Under the pieces are notes generated by a model. The model was not told the origin of the DNA. It searched no databases and was given only the letters and a program-made list of their open reading frames with translations. A stretch of DNA of 64,000 nt, from NCBI GenBank assembly GCA_017979445.1, contig CM030714.1:40776826-40840825 (forward strand), in the 5' to 3' direction. Made by a program: the position numbers and the translations under genes. The stretch is from Akebia trifoliata. Its lineage: Eukaryota > Streptophyta > Magnoliopsida > Ranunculales > Lardizabalaceae. Below are positions 1 through 12,477 of this stretch, in pieces (position 1 is the first letter of the stretch; each line of letters starts with the position of its first letter).

Positions 1-667
1 TTTGCTAAGGAAGCTAGGGGTGTTTATACGTTGGGACATAGAAATCCTTGCCAATAGACGTCGAATACGGAAAATATTATCATAAAGAAAATAGAAAGGT
101 GATATGTCAAAGGACACTAAATGTATTGTAAGTAAATGACGTTTGCATTTAATCGTACAACTCTAATTCTATGGCTGACATCCTTCACAATGGTTTGGTT
201 TGAGATTGTGAATTATAAAATCAAGATAGGGAAAACAATCCATTTGGGGTATTTCTTGACAATCAATATTTACGAACCCTTTTCTGGGGGCACATCCCTA
301 CTAAATTATTCTCCATATGCTATTGCCATATATACTAAAGTCCTTGGATTTCAAACAAGTCTCTTGATTCCCTCCACATGGCATACTCAAAATACTCACT
401 TACTTGAGGTGTGTCAGAATGGTAGATTTTTTGCCTCGGGATACACCACTACGCATCCCCATAAATATGTGCACTTGTGTTTCTCGATGAAAGACCCCAT
501 GTCAAGTGGTGCATGTGGGAGAGTCGTTTTATCACAGTTCTTTAAAAAAAAACAATAATATAGAATTATGTTGTATTGATTCTCTATGTGGTCTCTTATA
601 CTAGCACTATGTCATTTATTGAGCAAATAAATATTTTCTAGAAATTAATCAATTATAATATGAAAAT

Positions 668-905
668 ATTTAACCCTAAGGGATTGGTTCAATGGCAATT
701 TCAGACCCATAAGTGGTTAATCCTCGTAGGTCGTGAGTTTGATACTCAGTATGAGCATTAATTCTTGAGAGGCCACCTGCAAGGGCGCACTCTCACTTAC
801 CTGGTGTGTGTGATATGGGGGCCTTCCACATTCCCCAAGACTAGTCCTTGGACAAGACCATGGTTCATTGTCTATTTAGAAACTCGAGGAAATAATTTTT
901 TTTTC
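668..905 (+). repeat. tRNA-derived SINE
   Basis: The head resembles an RNA polymerase III promoter. It has an A-box-like GGTTCAATGGC near 685 and a B-box-like GTGAGTTTGATACTC near 733, about 40 bases apart. A non-tRNA body follows, then a T-rich tail near 895. This arrangement is typical of plant SINEs. The boxes are degenerate, so it is probably an old copy. Confidence 0.5.
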
Positions 906-983
906 TCAAATCAACTAGTCCTAATTCTCTCACATGCTTATTTAGTTGTATCGATTTTCTCATTTAATCATCTATGATATATA

Positions 984-1828
984 ATGCTGCAACTCATGCG
1001 GGTTGGGTCGGATTAGGGATAAATCTGTGCCCAACCCAAACTTGACAAACACCAACCCACACCTTTGCCCAATCTGACCTCAGGTGTTAAATGCTCAACC
1101 TGAACCCTACCTAAGTCGGGTTAATATATTCCTCTTTAGTGCTAGGTAATTTAGTATCGGTAAGAGTTTATATAAAAATAAGTAGCGTGTAAATGAACTT
1201 AAAATTTACAATTATTTTTCTTAAAAAATTGTTTCAAAAGTTTATATACATAAAATTATAAGTAAATTTTTGGAGAGAAGAAAAATAATAAGATTAACTA
1301 AAATAATCATTTTTTATTCATAACCACAATTTTATATAAAAGAAAAATATTTAAAATTATAACATAATCATTGTATGAGAACATAGAATTGAGTCATGTT
1401 GGAAAAACATTTATGCTTCCTACACACTTCACGTCAGGATGTGCGGTATGAATTACAATCTTAAGGTCACTTTAGCATTAGTCTATATAATTACACTTAA
1501 AACAAAGCATTAATAACGAAGATTGATTATTTATCTAATGAAAATAATTATACATTAGTTTTGATATTTAGATAAACAAAAGCATACATATTGAAATATG
1601 AATTATGAGTATGAAAGAAACTAAGATAAGAAATATTTTTAAATTATAATCATATTAAGTTCGGATTCGGGTAAATCGGGTTGGGCGATACCTATGCCCC
1701 GCACACAACCCGATTTGAGTCGGGCATTTTTTTTATTGGCCGAACTCAAGTTAGTTGTGCCCAGAGGAGGCCCAAAGTCAGTTTCAACCTAGCGGAATCG
1801 GGTTTTGCACGCCCAAGTTGCAGCCCTA
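984..1828. mobile_element. hAT-like non-autonomous element with GCTGCAACT ends
   Basis: The left end reads GCTGCAACTCATGCGGGTT. The right end, read on the other strand, reads GGGCTGCAACTTGGGCGTG, so the termini are inverted. Both inner flanks are rich in GGGTTGGGC/CCCAACCCG words, also inverted. The middle is AT-rich and non-coding. TAGGGCTGCAAC-type ends are common in plant hAT MITEs, but I could not find a convincing 8-bp target duplication. Confidence 0.55.
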
Positions 1829-2489
1829 ATAATATACTTATATTTTGCCTAATGCATTAAAAATCATATGGAGGTAATTCTTTCTTTAAACGTGATCTTT
1901 TATTCAAGTATAAAGAATATTGTCTCCATGATTGACCTCAATATTTGACTTTCTAAGAACTCCCCCAAGAGTAAGTTTTGTTGATCTTTACATATTTAAG
2001 TACTTCATCCAATATCATTAGTGTTTTTGCCCCTATGTTTCAAATTTATTATTATTATTATTATTGTTTTGGTAGGCGAGTTTTGCATTTATTTATCAAA
2101 TGTTTGTCATTCTTTTTAATTAAAATGCATTCTTCTTTATCAAAAGATCGCATACCATCGCAAATTCAAAGATCATATTTCTCAGTTGATTTTTTCTTCA
2201 AATTCAAGTTCTCCATTCATTGTCTCAAATCATTCAATCTTTTTAATCAATTCATCTATACAATATTATTACATTGCTTGAAGTTTACATAATAATACAT
2301 GAAGAAATAATGCATCACAACTTTATGACTCCCATCTTAGTGTATCTCGTATCCAATGGTACAAACAATCATCATTATATGGTTGCGATAGAAATATATT
2401 ACCTAGGGATTCACTAGGGAAGCCAATCTCTTGGAGACTTGTTTGATCCATAAGAACCATGTATTGATCTCTAAAAATTAATATCCTTT

Positions 2490-3285
2490 TAAGAGAAGCC
2501 TCTCCACATTTTGATGAATATTTAAAATTGTCCGTGTTTTGAAACTATGACATGACTTGACATTGATCTTGTCTGGTAGATCAATAAAAATCACTTAAAT
2601 AATCTCACATTCGATCTCGTAAAAGACCCTTGAATTTTCTCCCCCAAAACCCATCATCATTAACTTCAACAGTAAAAAATGTTTAGTAGTCACTATTTTA
2701 TGATTTATAATCCTTTTTTAATAGGTCGTGATAATATGACTTGTCCGGTGGCATACTCAATCGACTCATTGACATGGACAAGTTTGGGAACTGTAGATCT
2801 GTACGTCTCGGGATACACTATTGTATTTTCCCATAATAGGTGTATCTCGAGGGAGTCGTGTATCCTGAGGTGTACGGATTTACGATTCCCAAACTTGTCA
2901 TCGTAAATGAGTCGATAGAGTATGCCACTTGGCGAGTCATATTATCAGAACTCTTTTTAATAATAAGATAGTATTTTGACGGATTGTAGAAGTAATAGAT
3001 TTGTTTTTTTATTAAAAAAAATAATTTTTTTTTTTTACAAATAGTTGAACAATATTGATTGAAGATAAGGATGAATAGAAAAAATAATTTACCATAGAGA
3101 TTAAAGAGCTTGAAGATGATGAATTTAAGTCAGAGGTTGATGATGGCATTTAAGTCATTTTCAAATTCTCCTGGAATAGACCGAGGTCAAAAGAAGTATT
3201 TCATCAATTTCAATAAATAAGGGTATATTAAATATTCACCAAAATGTGGCAAGATATATCTCTAAATAACCAGATATATTTGCAG
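2490..3285. repeat. Dispersed repeat family R, copy 1 (broken)
   Basis: The left part (2500-2660) and right part (3090-3285) match a family seen again at 7340-7500, 15573-16023 and 20310-20440. The left part has words such as TTTTGATGAATATTT and a phrase around a 'protein-poor' GACATGACTTGACATTGAT block. The right part contains ATTCACCAAAATGTGG, the inverted counterpart of the left end. The copy is interrupted by the MITE at 2724-2953. Confidence 0.45.
2724..2953. mobile_element. Mutator-type MITE with 9-bp target duplication
   Basis: The terminal inverted repeats include GTCGTGATAATATGAC at 2725 and GTCATATTATCAGAAC at the right end. A longer imperfect stem lies inside: the two 'actcaatcgactcat' / 'gagtcgatagagtatg' regions pair. 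The element is flanked by TTTTTAATA at 2715-2723 and again at 2954-2962. A 9-bp direct duplication is characteristic of Mutator-like transposition. Related ends occur at 8704 and 47062. Confidence 0.75.
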
Positions 3286-4807
3286 TTGTTTGGTATTTTT
3301 ATCTAAATTAAAAAAAAAAAAAAAAAAAAAACAAATGTTTCCTATGTTGGGTGTATTATTACACAAAACAGCAATCATTTGTCCGGTAACCGGTTGCACC
3401 TTTGGACCGCACCCATAAGGCGTGGCTTAGCTTAGCTGACACTCTTAGACTGTAAGACAATTTTTAAGGGTCCCCACCAAACTTTGGCCCACAAATATGG
3501 GTCTTTTTGCCTCAGCTGCTGCAAATTTCCCATCCAAAACAAGTCCTAAAGTGCAAGAAAAACAAAATAAAGCACAAAACCCTAACCCTAAGTCCCTAAC
3601 AATAATTTGTTGATCCCCACATACACTCACTGCTACTACTTTAACTGACAGCAAGCACACGGGATGGGTTGGATTGAGACCAATGCGAGGTTATGGATTC
3701 AAAACCACTATTTCTCCAATAATCCATTTCTAGTCGGTGGTTTCCCGTTTGGGTTGGTCCATGGGAGGTTTTGGAGAGACCTCTTAATGGTATGAGAAAA
3801 TTTACTATTTAGACAATTTTTCTATGTGAAGTTAATCACTATTTTGGAAAATTATTGTTTAGTGAGATGTCCTTTTGGATGATAATTTCTTTGGATTTAT
3901 TCATACTTATATTTTAAAAAAATTGACCTTTTTTTTATCCTTAATTTAATATTTTTTTTAAAATATATTTTAGGACTATTTTTATTATTAACTAAATAAA
4001 TAAAAGTATTATCATCCAAAAAAAAAAAAAATGTGACGTTTAAGTTTTTTTAGATACCTGCAAAATCAGATGCAGAAAACGAGTCATTTTCGACTATTTT
4101 TATCAATCAATAATTCCATGGATGTAGGGTAAGCTTCTCAAGTTTTTATCAACCAATAATTTCATTATCATCAAAACCTTGTTCAAAGGATTTGGGTTGG
4201 GTTAAATGAATCTCGTTCCTCCATTTCACTATGTCTAGATCCAGGGAAGATGCCAAGATTTTGTCTATGCAGGGGAATTAAGACCCTTACAAATTTTAAA
4301 AATTCTTGTGAGGACGATACCAGTAGATTTATTTTTTCGCAGTTCTTATCAGTCATCAAAACATATGAATTCTTATTTAAAAAATTCTTGTTGGGGTAAA
4401 TTCCCCCATGGCCCTACTGTAAATCCACTCAAGTCTATATCTATATCAAACAATAGTCAGAAGTTGGAAAATGCTTTTAAGCTTGAAAATTACTTCTTCT
4501 TTTCTCGTCCCTTTAATTGGTTGTGATATAGTTTGGTGATGAAAATTAGTTTATGTTTTGTGTTACTTAATTTGTATTGGTTGAAATTGGTTTATGGTTG
4601 TGTGACTTTATTCTTAGTAATTGTATATAATTTTTGGTGGTGGAAATGGAATTTATTTTTACAATTAAGATTAGATTTTTATTACATAGGTTGAGCTAGG
4701 TTACCTATTTAATAAATGTGTCGGATTTGAGTTTAAGTTTTTAACACAATTATTAAATGAGTCGGGTTTGGGATTGGTACAATTTCATTATACCCTTACC
4801 TCAACAT

Positions 4808-5377
4808 AGAGATGTTCATTTGGGTAACCTAGATCAGACCGAAATCAATGTATCAGGTTTTGATCCGGGTTGGGGGTAAATCAAAATCGGGATTGATCTT
4901 GAATGGGCCCTGGTTCAACCCAGCCTGGTTGCATAGAGGTGAACCCAAAACCCTACTCGTAACATGTGAAATTGGGTTGAAATCGGTTTAGGTCCAATCC
5001 AAGTTTGACCCAATATCCATTAATTTTGTAAAAACAAAATGTATTTTTTACATAATTGAATAATAATTACAAAAATTACAATAACAATTAAAACCTAATA
5101 ATTACAAAGATTGAAAATTAAGTAATAATAATTTCAAACTAAAATTACAAAGATTGAACATTGAAACCAGGTCAAAGATTGAGTTTGCGGTCCAAGTTTT
5201 CGAAGGTTTGATTTTGGTTCGGTTTGGTTTCAGCACCTTAACTCAAGATCGGACCAATAATCATCGATTCTGTCTCGGTCTCAATCTCACAGTCTAGGTA
5301 AGTTACCGATTTCAAGTAAAAAAAACTGGTTCGTTCCAGCCTGATTTTTCGATTTTGAATTTTCTGAACACCCCACC
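4808..5377. mobile_element. hAT-like MITE with GATGTTCA ends
   Basis: The left end GAGATGTTCATTTGGGT pairs with a right end that reads GGGTGGGGTGTTCAG on the opposite strand. The flanks inside are GGTTCGGTTTGGTT / AACCCGGTCC-type sequence and the core is AT-rich. This is a common architecture of plant hAT-derived MITEs (TAGGGGTGTTCA ends). No protein is encoded. Confidence 0.5.
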
Positions 5378-5999
5378 CTCAACACAACACAATCCAACCC
5401 ATTGCTAACCCTAATTGTAATACATGGAGCATAGTTTTAAAATTGACTTACATCACTGAGTTGACTTACTCAATTGAATTTTGAGGTGCCCAAACATACA
5501 ACCTAGATGAATTAACAACCTTTATCAAGCCTTAGCCAAGTCTGGATTTATCATATTGTAAAATTTTAGCCCAACCCTATCTTCAAAGGCTCAAAATCAC
5601 GAACCTAAACCTTTATTTTCTCGGGCGGATCAAACTGGAATATTGAGTCAAATTGACTTCCCTAGATAGTATTTCAGATCTAAAGGACATAAATATATGC
5701 AGATGTGACCATGGCTTTTTGATCTTTCATGTGTAAAAGAGGTGGTTGAGGTCCGACTAAAACACATCAAGGAGTGGTGCACATGTACTCTCCAATTATT
5801 TCCCACCAATTAAGTTTGTATGGTGGGACTAAGGAGCCAAAAATATTTGCAGAAGATCTTGAACAATTATTTAGATATTTTGGCAACCTAACAACCAAGA
5901 AAAATATTCAAGTTGGGATTTTTCTAACATCCACCCATGTTTGACATTGTTTGTCAAAGCGTATGGTCAAGATGTTAAGAAAAAAAAAATTGAGAATGA

Positions 6000-6550
6000 A
6001 GAAACAAGAAACAAGACGCAATCACACACAAAAACACATATTTTATGTGATTCTCTCAAGATTGAGGTAAATCTATGGATATCACACCGAATTTTCTATG
6101 AAGAGAAAACTCATAATTACAGATTATGCCATTTCATCAAAAAACACTGATTTCGTCTTTGTCTGCATTTCCAACAAATCGAAATGAGAAGAAGAAGATA
6201 GTGTATGCGGGGAGGTAAAAATAATTTAGAAAATCTTATTTTCTAAGAATTGATTGTAAACTTACAATCGATCTGGACCATAGATTAGAGTTTTATTTGA
6301 TGGCCTATATGAATTGTAGAGATATAAGTTGGAAAGAGTGTATACCGAACACGGCCTATATATATATATATTCTACTTAGTAAAACCTATGTAGAGTTTT
6401 ACCTAAGTAAGACAATTATGGTAGATTTATTTTTTGGTGGCTCGATTGACGGGACGTGTAGCTTGATTAACAGTACGTCTTTATTGACCAATACCATTAG
6501 GCTCCATAAACCACAAGATGAGATATTTTGGGGATAGAAAGGAAAAGATT
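6000..6550. repeat. LTR-like dispersed repeat, copy 1
   Basis: About 130 bases at 6002-6145 and a further block at 6390-6540 align with 51330-51660 in VTE4 intron 3. Shared words are GCAATCACACAC, TCACACC, TATGAAGAGAAAA, GTTTTAC and TTTATTGACCA. The wording resembles the LTR region of short plant LTR elements. No polyprotein is present, so I call it a dispersed repeat only. Confidence 0.5.
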
Positions 6551-7091
6551 TTCTAAGATCAAATAATGATTGAAACACAATATCAAACATGGTATGGGAT
6601 GAGAGGCTAATATTCAAGGGAAAGGGAAAGGGAAAAGAAAAGCTAGTATTCAAGAGATCTAAACGAAAAAGGATCCTTCGAATGTTTGATGTTTTACACA
6701 CAACATCAACATAATTGTAGGTTGGGAGACTAAACATCAAACATAGTTATTTTTACGTGATGAGGTGCAATTGGTTTCTATGTAGTGTGCAACTAGTCTC
6801 ATTCGTTTGTTTGATGGAGACCCTCAAACAAGGTTTGATGCTAGTATTTTTCATCCAAGACTTTTCTAATCTCAAACGAGGTTTGATTAAGGTGTGATGA
6901 AAACTACAAATTTGTTATGATTCAATCCATAAAGATCATTTCATTTGTGAATTTTTAGGAAATTCCTTCATTAGTTTGAGATAGAGCCTTGGATGTGGTT
7001 TGAGAAAATATTCTTGTACCTCAAATTCTCAATGGAGAGTCAAACGTTGTTTGAGGCAAGTCTTTTCAAGGGATAATTTTTTTCTGAGATT

Positions 7092-7198
7092 TACTATTGT
7101 CACTCCAATTTTTACTAACGCCGCACCAACCACATGCTATTTTGCCAGTTTGAATAGGTAGGGTGTGGCATTAGTAAGAGTTGGTGTGGCAATAGTAA
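7092..7198. mobile_element. Tiny MITE (about 107 bp) with TACTATTG ends
   Basis: The left end TACTATTGTCACTCCAATTT and the right end, read as TACTATTGCCACACCAACTC on the other strand, form roughly 28-bp inverted repeats around a core of about 50 bp. The same short element recurs at 22015-22132, 27408-27503 and 47371-47467. Many copies of one length and one pair of ends support a MITE family. Confidence 0.65.
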
Positions 7199-7246
7199 CT
7201 ATCTTTTCTTTGTAAAACTCTATAGACCCAATAATAGGGATGCAAA

Positions 7247-8035
7247 CGAGCCGGGCTGGGTTGTGGGCCTAAACCCAACTCCAGCCTCTAAACAACGGGC
7301 ATTTAAAAAGAATAAAAATAAAATAAAATCCTTTAGAATATTTACTATTTACATACCCCTCTATGTTTTGATGAATATTTGAGTTACCCCTGTGTTTTCA
7401 AACTGTGACATACGACCTTGACGTTGGTCCACTTTAATAGAAAAATAAAACTGACCTAAAGCCCTCATCTTCAATTTGTATCGTGCAATTAAAAGGGAAA
7501 AACATTATTTTTTTGTATGGCTTATTGCCATTGTTGGCTCACATAGCCTGCCACATTGGCCAAATAACACCTCATGCCTTCGAAGTTCTTACCTAGATTA
7601 GGTTTAGATTTTATTCTTTTTACTTGATCAAAAGTTTTAAAAACAAATGGTCCCTGGACTCTCAAATTTTAAATTCAAATCTAACAGTGAAATTTACCTT
7701 TTTTTAGATTTTATTTGTAAAGTTCTTAAAATTTTAATACTCTATGGAGGTGTGGCTATGAAAGAAGAGTTTATCTACTTCCACATTCAAATATCACGAA
7801 TAAGATATAATTTTTGAAGTAGAAGATGATGAGATTTTAGATAAAAAAATCAAGGATTTCTACAATTAAGGCGAGTTGAAAACAATGAATAGAACCTAAA
7901 ACAACCATATTATATATAATTTATCATTAGAGGTTGAAGAACTTGAAGAAGATTGGTTTTGAAAAAAAAAATTCAATAATTTTAATTTGAGCTTTATTCA
8001 GGCCGGGTCATAGGCTTGCAGGCCAATTTTAAACC
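7247..8035. mobile_element. hAT-like element with a family R insertion
   Basis: The left end is GGGATGCAAACGAGCCGGGC. The right flank has the inverted counterpart GGCCGGGTCATAGGCTTGCA at about 8000-8020. Inside, 7340-7500 is a copy of family R (words such as CATACCCCTCTATGTTTT). The structure suggests a nested insertion. The exact right terminus is uncertain. Confidence 0.4.
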
Positions 8036-8703
8036 CCTGTACATAGTCAGAAGGTTAGAATACGATTTAAAACGACGAGGGAAAACTTATGAAAAAAACG
8101 TTTAAAACAGAAAAATAAATGATAAAAATTAAAAATATATTACAAATTATGAATATATATATATATATATATATCTGAAAATTTATAAAATCAACTTATT
8201 ATCATTAAATACCATATTTTTACATTTACAAGTCACCAAATTCTATAATATATCAAATCCCACGTTGAAAAATTAATAAATTGTTTTTTTTTTTTTTTTT
8301 TAGAAACAAACCCCAAAACAATGGATATAAAACAACAAATTTTTTTTTTTATCGTCACAAATGAAAAGACCATTATTGAAGGAACCCTCTCCATTGGATT
8401 ACACGTGGTATTATTCTAAGGAGATATTTCAAATTTTGATGAAAATACAGGGGTGTGAAATAAATTCAACATGCCACGTCTCTTGTAATGAGTAGAGTTC
8501 CTTCAAAATTTTGGAGTGGCCTCTAATTCCATGATTCACACTCGCAGGGCTTGGAATGTGACTGGTTTATAGTATGGACTAAGAAGACTGTATTTTAAAA
8601 TGATTTGATTAAGCAAATGATTGAATTGGGAGCCATAGCAGGGGCGTGAACCACTAATTTTACGGAGCCAAAGTAGCAATGCATGGAGTTTTTTTTTCCC
8701 CTG

Positions 8704-9620
8704 AGTCGTGATAATCTGACTAAAAAAATCATACTCGATTGATGTGGTAAGTGCATAGTGTGAAGGTCGATTTTATGATAAATCGATCTTAATCATGAAT
8801 TCATCATTAAACCCACAAAATAATAAAAAGAACATGAAAAAATAAAAAATACAAATTTTTTTATGTGGTTCAACAAACGTACCTATGTCCACGGGCTTGG
8901 AGAATCATTTCATTATAAATCTAAATTTATTATGTGACCTCCCCATCTCTCCTCTTCATCCTCTTTCATTTTCTTCCCTTTTTACAATGACCTTTAGTCA
9001 TTTAAATAGAGAAACTCTAAAGTGAATTCTAATCTTAGTTAGATTATAATTAAACCTATTACCCGTTAATTGTAGAAGTGAGTTTCTTGCATTAAATCTT
9101 AGTCAAACTTTTCTCTGAATATTATTTTGACATTGGAGGTTCTGTAGAACAGGGAACAAGGAAGATATCGAAGAGTTACTGATTATCCAATTGTGAGGAA
9201 ATAAATCTTGAGGTGATCACGTAACTCACTTCTACAAGTAAGGGATAATAGGGTTAATTATAATTTAACCAAGAATATGATTCTTTTTAGGGATATTCTA
9301 CTTAAAGGGCTAAAGACCACTATAAAAATGAAGGAAGATGAAAGATGAGAAAGGGGGGAGACCAAGGAGGTCATGTAATAAATTAAGATTTATAATGAAA
9401 TGGCTCCCCGAACCTATGGTCGTAGGCACGTTTATCGAATCACGTAAAAAATCCTCGTCTTATTTATATTTTCATGTTCTTTCTATTATTTTATGAGTTT
9501 AATGATGAATTGTGATTGAGGTCGATTTATCACAGAATCGACCTCCATAGATCTTTTTCTTTGGGATACATAAGGGAAAAGTCTATGATTATATGCACTT
9601 GCCATTTTTTTGCTCACAAC
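8704..9620. mobile_element. Older MITE (GTCGTGATAATCTGAC end) split by a foldback element
   Basis: The left terminus GTCGTGATAATCTGAC (8704) is followed by ATACTCGATTG and AAGTGCATAG, then the foldback at 8759-9545. After the foldback, CATAGATCTTTTTCTTT continues the same MITE. This matches the uninterrupted relative at 27940-28070, which has ACTCGATTG, AAGTGCACAG, then CATAGATCTTTTTCTTT. The right terminus is missing here. Confidence 0.6.
8759..9545. mobile_element. Long foldback element (787 bp) with CATAG target duplication
   Basis: The left arm (from 8759) and right arm (to 9545) are inverted copies of about 370 bases around an 80-base centre. The ends read AAGGTCGATTTTATGATAAA and, inverted, AGGTCGATTCTGTGATAAAT. 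Inside both arms are inverted versions of ATTTCATTATAAATCT and CATGACCTCC-like blocks. CATAG stands at 8754-8758 and again at 9546-9550, a 5-bp direct repeat. It encodes no protein. Confidence 0.7.
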
Positions 9621-9629
9621 ACCCCAAAA

Positions 9630-10810
9630 ATCGTTTGACATGTCATGCAAATAATGTAATCACTAAGAGAGAATTTATATCTCCTACCATAGTGGAAAAA
9701 TGAAAATTCCTGATCAGATCACTTTGTGGCATTAAAAACATGATCTGATGCTATGGTCTGGTAGATGATGAAATTCTATGAACTTAAAAAAAAAAGTTCT
9801 TTTTTTCGTTGAATTTTAATTTTAAATTTGAGTGTTCGGTAGACGATCATTTTCAACACCTTGGATTCGATTTTTTTTTTTTTTTTTTTCTTAAATATGA
9901 GTATTTACCTGAAATCTAGAAGGCTATGGTGCTAAATTGCCAATGTGATAATTCATGTGAACCCAACAATCCATTTTAAGATTTGAAATCTTAAAATTAA
10001 AATTTATTGACAGAAAATGTATGGGCGGGAGAGAGAAATTCTCTCTCCATTGCTTACATCATTTGCATCACATGTCAAACTTGTGTTGGGCTATGAACAA
10101 ATTTACTCACATTATTGTGAGTTAAAAATCACTCTGGACAGGGCTGATCTATCTATTGCAATTTTATTACAAAAACTCTAAGTGATTTGTTGTTCACAAC
10201 CCAACAACCGTTAGACATGTGGCACAAATGACATAAGCAATAAGATAGATAATTTCTCTCTCCTATCGAAGATAGAAAAATGAAAATTTCTTATTGGATC
10301 ACTTTGTGGCATTCAAAAACACGATCCGATGCCATGGTGTTGTAGAGGACAAAATTTTATGAACTTAAAAATGAAAAAACGAAAAAGAAAGAAAGAAAGA
10401 TAACTAGGTTATATTTAACCATTGAATTTTAATTTTAAATTTTGGTGATGCACCATAACCATCTATTTTCAACAATTTAGATTAAGCTCAAAAAACTTCT
10501 TTTTTTATTTATCATTTATTTATTTATTTATTTTTAATATGGGTATTTTAATGAAATTTAGAAGGCTGTAGTGCTAGGTTGCAAATGTGATCATTCATGT
10601 GAGCTCAACAATCGATTTTAAGATTTGAGATATTAAAAGAGTGTGCTGGGTGACACAGGATTTATTGCGATTCTCACAATTCTCACATGGAGATGCATAC
10701 AAACTGTAAATTGTTTTTGCTTCAATCACGAGGAAACACATCTACGGTTATGTGAGTACCCCATGTCAAAATTGTGAGAATCCCAGTAAATCCTATGTAA
10801 CCTCAGCATT
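9630..10810. repeat. Two copies of a 400-bp repeat, about 575 bp apart
   Basis: Copy 1 is about 9630-10020 and copy 2 about 10200-10640. Both carry the ordered words GATCACTTTGTGGCATT, GATCCGATGC/GATCTGATGC, GTAGA-GA-AAATTxTATGAACTT, GAATTTTAATTTTAAATTT, GAAGGCT-TxGTGCTA and GATTTGAxAT-TTAAAA. Partial relatives are at 10840-11100, 18760-18960, 45830-45890 and 48290-48680. The function and class are unknown. Confidence 0.6.
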
Positions 10811-10813
10811 AGT
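10639..10813. mobile_element. Mutator-type MITE (family M) inserted in the 400-bp repeat
   Basis: The inverted ends GAGTGTGCTGGGTGACACAG and ACTAATGCTGAGGTTACATA (right end inverted) extend for roughly 50 bp, including GATTCTCACAATT. It is flanked by GATATTAAAA (10629) and GATCTTAAAA (10814), an imperfect 9-10 bp target duplication. It interrupts a conserved word of the surrounding repeat and is therefore younger than that repeat. Confidence 0.7.
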
Positions 10814-11430
10814 GATCTTAAAATTAAAATTTGTGTGCAGGGGAGTCCGAGCAGGAGAGAAAAATGATCTCTTTATTGCTTATGTCATTTCAGTCGCATG
10901 TCAAACAGCTGTTGGGTTTGCTCACGGTTTTGTGACAAAAAAAATAATCACTCCAAAAAACTCTCTTCCCAACGAGTTTGTCACTCAGCAAACCTTACTT
11001 TTTGAATCAGACTATCATGACTAATTAATAAGATTTCAAATCTTACTTAAGATTATTGGACCCACATGGATTACCAAATAGGCAATCTAACACTATAACT
11101 TCCTATATTTCATGAAAAAACTCAGATTCAAAGAAAAAATTGTGTTTAAAATGGGTGGCTATCAAACTCCCGAATTTAAAACTAATATTAAACAGTGATT
11201 TTTTTTTTTCCAAAGTCATTAGAATTTTGTCCTCTGTAATCTTGTGAAATCAAATCATATTTTTGGATGTCACAAATTAATAGAGTGATGTAGTTAGGAT
11301 CTACTCCAAGATTTGTTGAATAATATATTAACCATATCAATTTAAATATTACATGGATCCCCCATATAAACTTACCACTAAGCCTAAGTGATTGTTGTTG
11401 TTTTATAAATACATAACAATATATATATAT

Positions 11431-11798
11431 GGGAAATGTTCAGCACCAAACATTTAGGCAAAATATTTTTCAAAACATGGGTTAGAAGTTTTGGAATGGG
11501 CTGATTTTTGTTGAGGATGATCTCTACAGTGAGCAGATCATCATCACTAAAAATCAGCCCATTCCTAAAATTCTAATCCCATAAAAAATGATTTACAAAA
11601 AATGGACGGTCCACTATTTTTCAACTTGTAAACATGGGGTTAGAAGTTTTGGAATGGGCTGATTTTTGGTGATGATGATCTCATCATCGTAGAGATCATC
11701 CTCACCGAAAATCAATCTATTCCAAAACTTCTAACCCATGTAGGACAAAAATGATTGGCTAAAATGTTGGCCAAAATGTTTGGTGCTTAACGGGACCC
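11431..11798. mobile_element. Micron-like hairpin MITE, chain unit 1
   Basis: It begins GGGAAATGTTCAGCACC and ends GGTGCTTAACGGGACCC, with (TA)n on both sides. Inside are two near-perfect hairpins built on the same module, TTAGAAGTTTTGGAATGGGC with GATGATCTC at the loop, separated by a spacer containing ATGGACGGTCC. It is non-coding. Confidence 0.8.
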
Positions 11799-11809
11799 TA
11801 TATATATAT

Positions 11810-12133
11810 GGGAGCGGTTCGGCAGCCATAAAGTTTGCCAAACATTTTTTGTTAATCACTTTTGATGGGGTTAGAAGTTTTGGAATGAGCTGATTTTTTG
11901 TGAGGATGATCTCTATGAAACTTCTAACCCTAGTTTACAAGTTGAAGAATCATGGACCGTCCAATTTTTGTAAATCACTTTTGATGGGGTTAGAAGTTTT
12001 GGAATATGTTGATTTTTTGTGAGGATGATCTCCTCATCATAGAGATCATCCTCACAAAAAATCAGCTCATTCCAAAACATCTAACCCATATTTTGAAAAA
12101 TGTTTGACACTTAGGGCTGCTGAACCGTCCCCC
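11810..12133. mobile_element. Micron-like hairpin MITE, chain unit 2
   Basis: It begins GGGAGCGGTTCGGCAGCC and ends GGGCTGCTGAACCGTCCCCC, again between (TA)n tracts. It has two hairpin modules. The left one is shortened, with its loop side jumping directly to ATGAAACTTCTAACCC. The terminal sequence is a subfamily variant of unit 1. Confidence 0.8.
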
Positions 12134-12158
12134 ATATATATATATATATATTATATAT

Positions 12159-12464
12159 GGGTAGCGTTCAATGGCTAACTTTTTGGCAAAACATGAGTTA
12201 GGTAGAGATCATCCTCACCAAAAATCAGCCCATTCCAAAACTTCTAACCCATGTTTACAAGTTGAAAAATCGTGGACTGTCCATTTTTTAAATTATTTTT
12301 TATGGGGTTAGAAGTTTTGGAATGGGCTGATTTTTGGTGATGATGATCTCCTCACCGTAGAGATCATCCTCACAAAAAATCAGTCCATTCCAAAACTTCT
12401 AACTCATGTTTTGAAAAAAGTTTTGCCAAAAAGTTTGCTAAAAAGTTTGCCATTGAACGTGACC
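12159..12464. mobile_element. Micron-like hairpin MITE, chain unit 3
   Basis: It begins GGGTAGCGTTCAATGGC and ends GCCATTGAACGTGACC, between (TA)n tracts. The first hairpin has lost its left strand (the sequence goes straight from AACATGAGTTAGG to AGATCATCCTCACC). The second is complete. Confidence 0.75.
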
Positions 12465-12477
12465 TTATATATATATA

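Noticed and set aside
136..558. 140-codon open frame near the window start, the longest in the first 15 kb
   Set aside because: The composition is chance-like, there is no domain I recognise, no family match, and no splice partners. I keep it out of the gene list.
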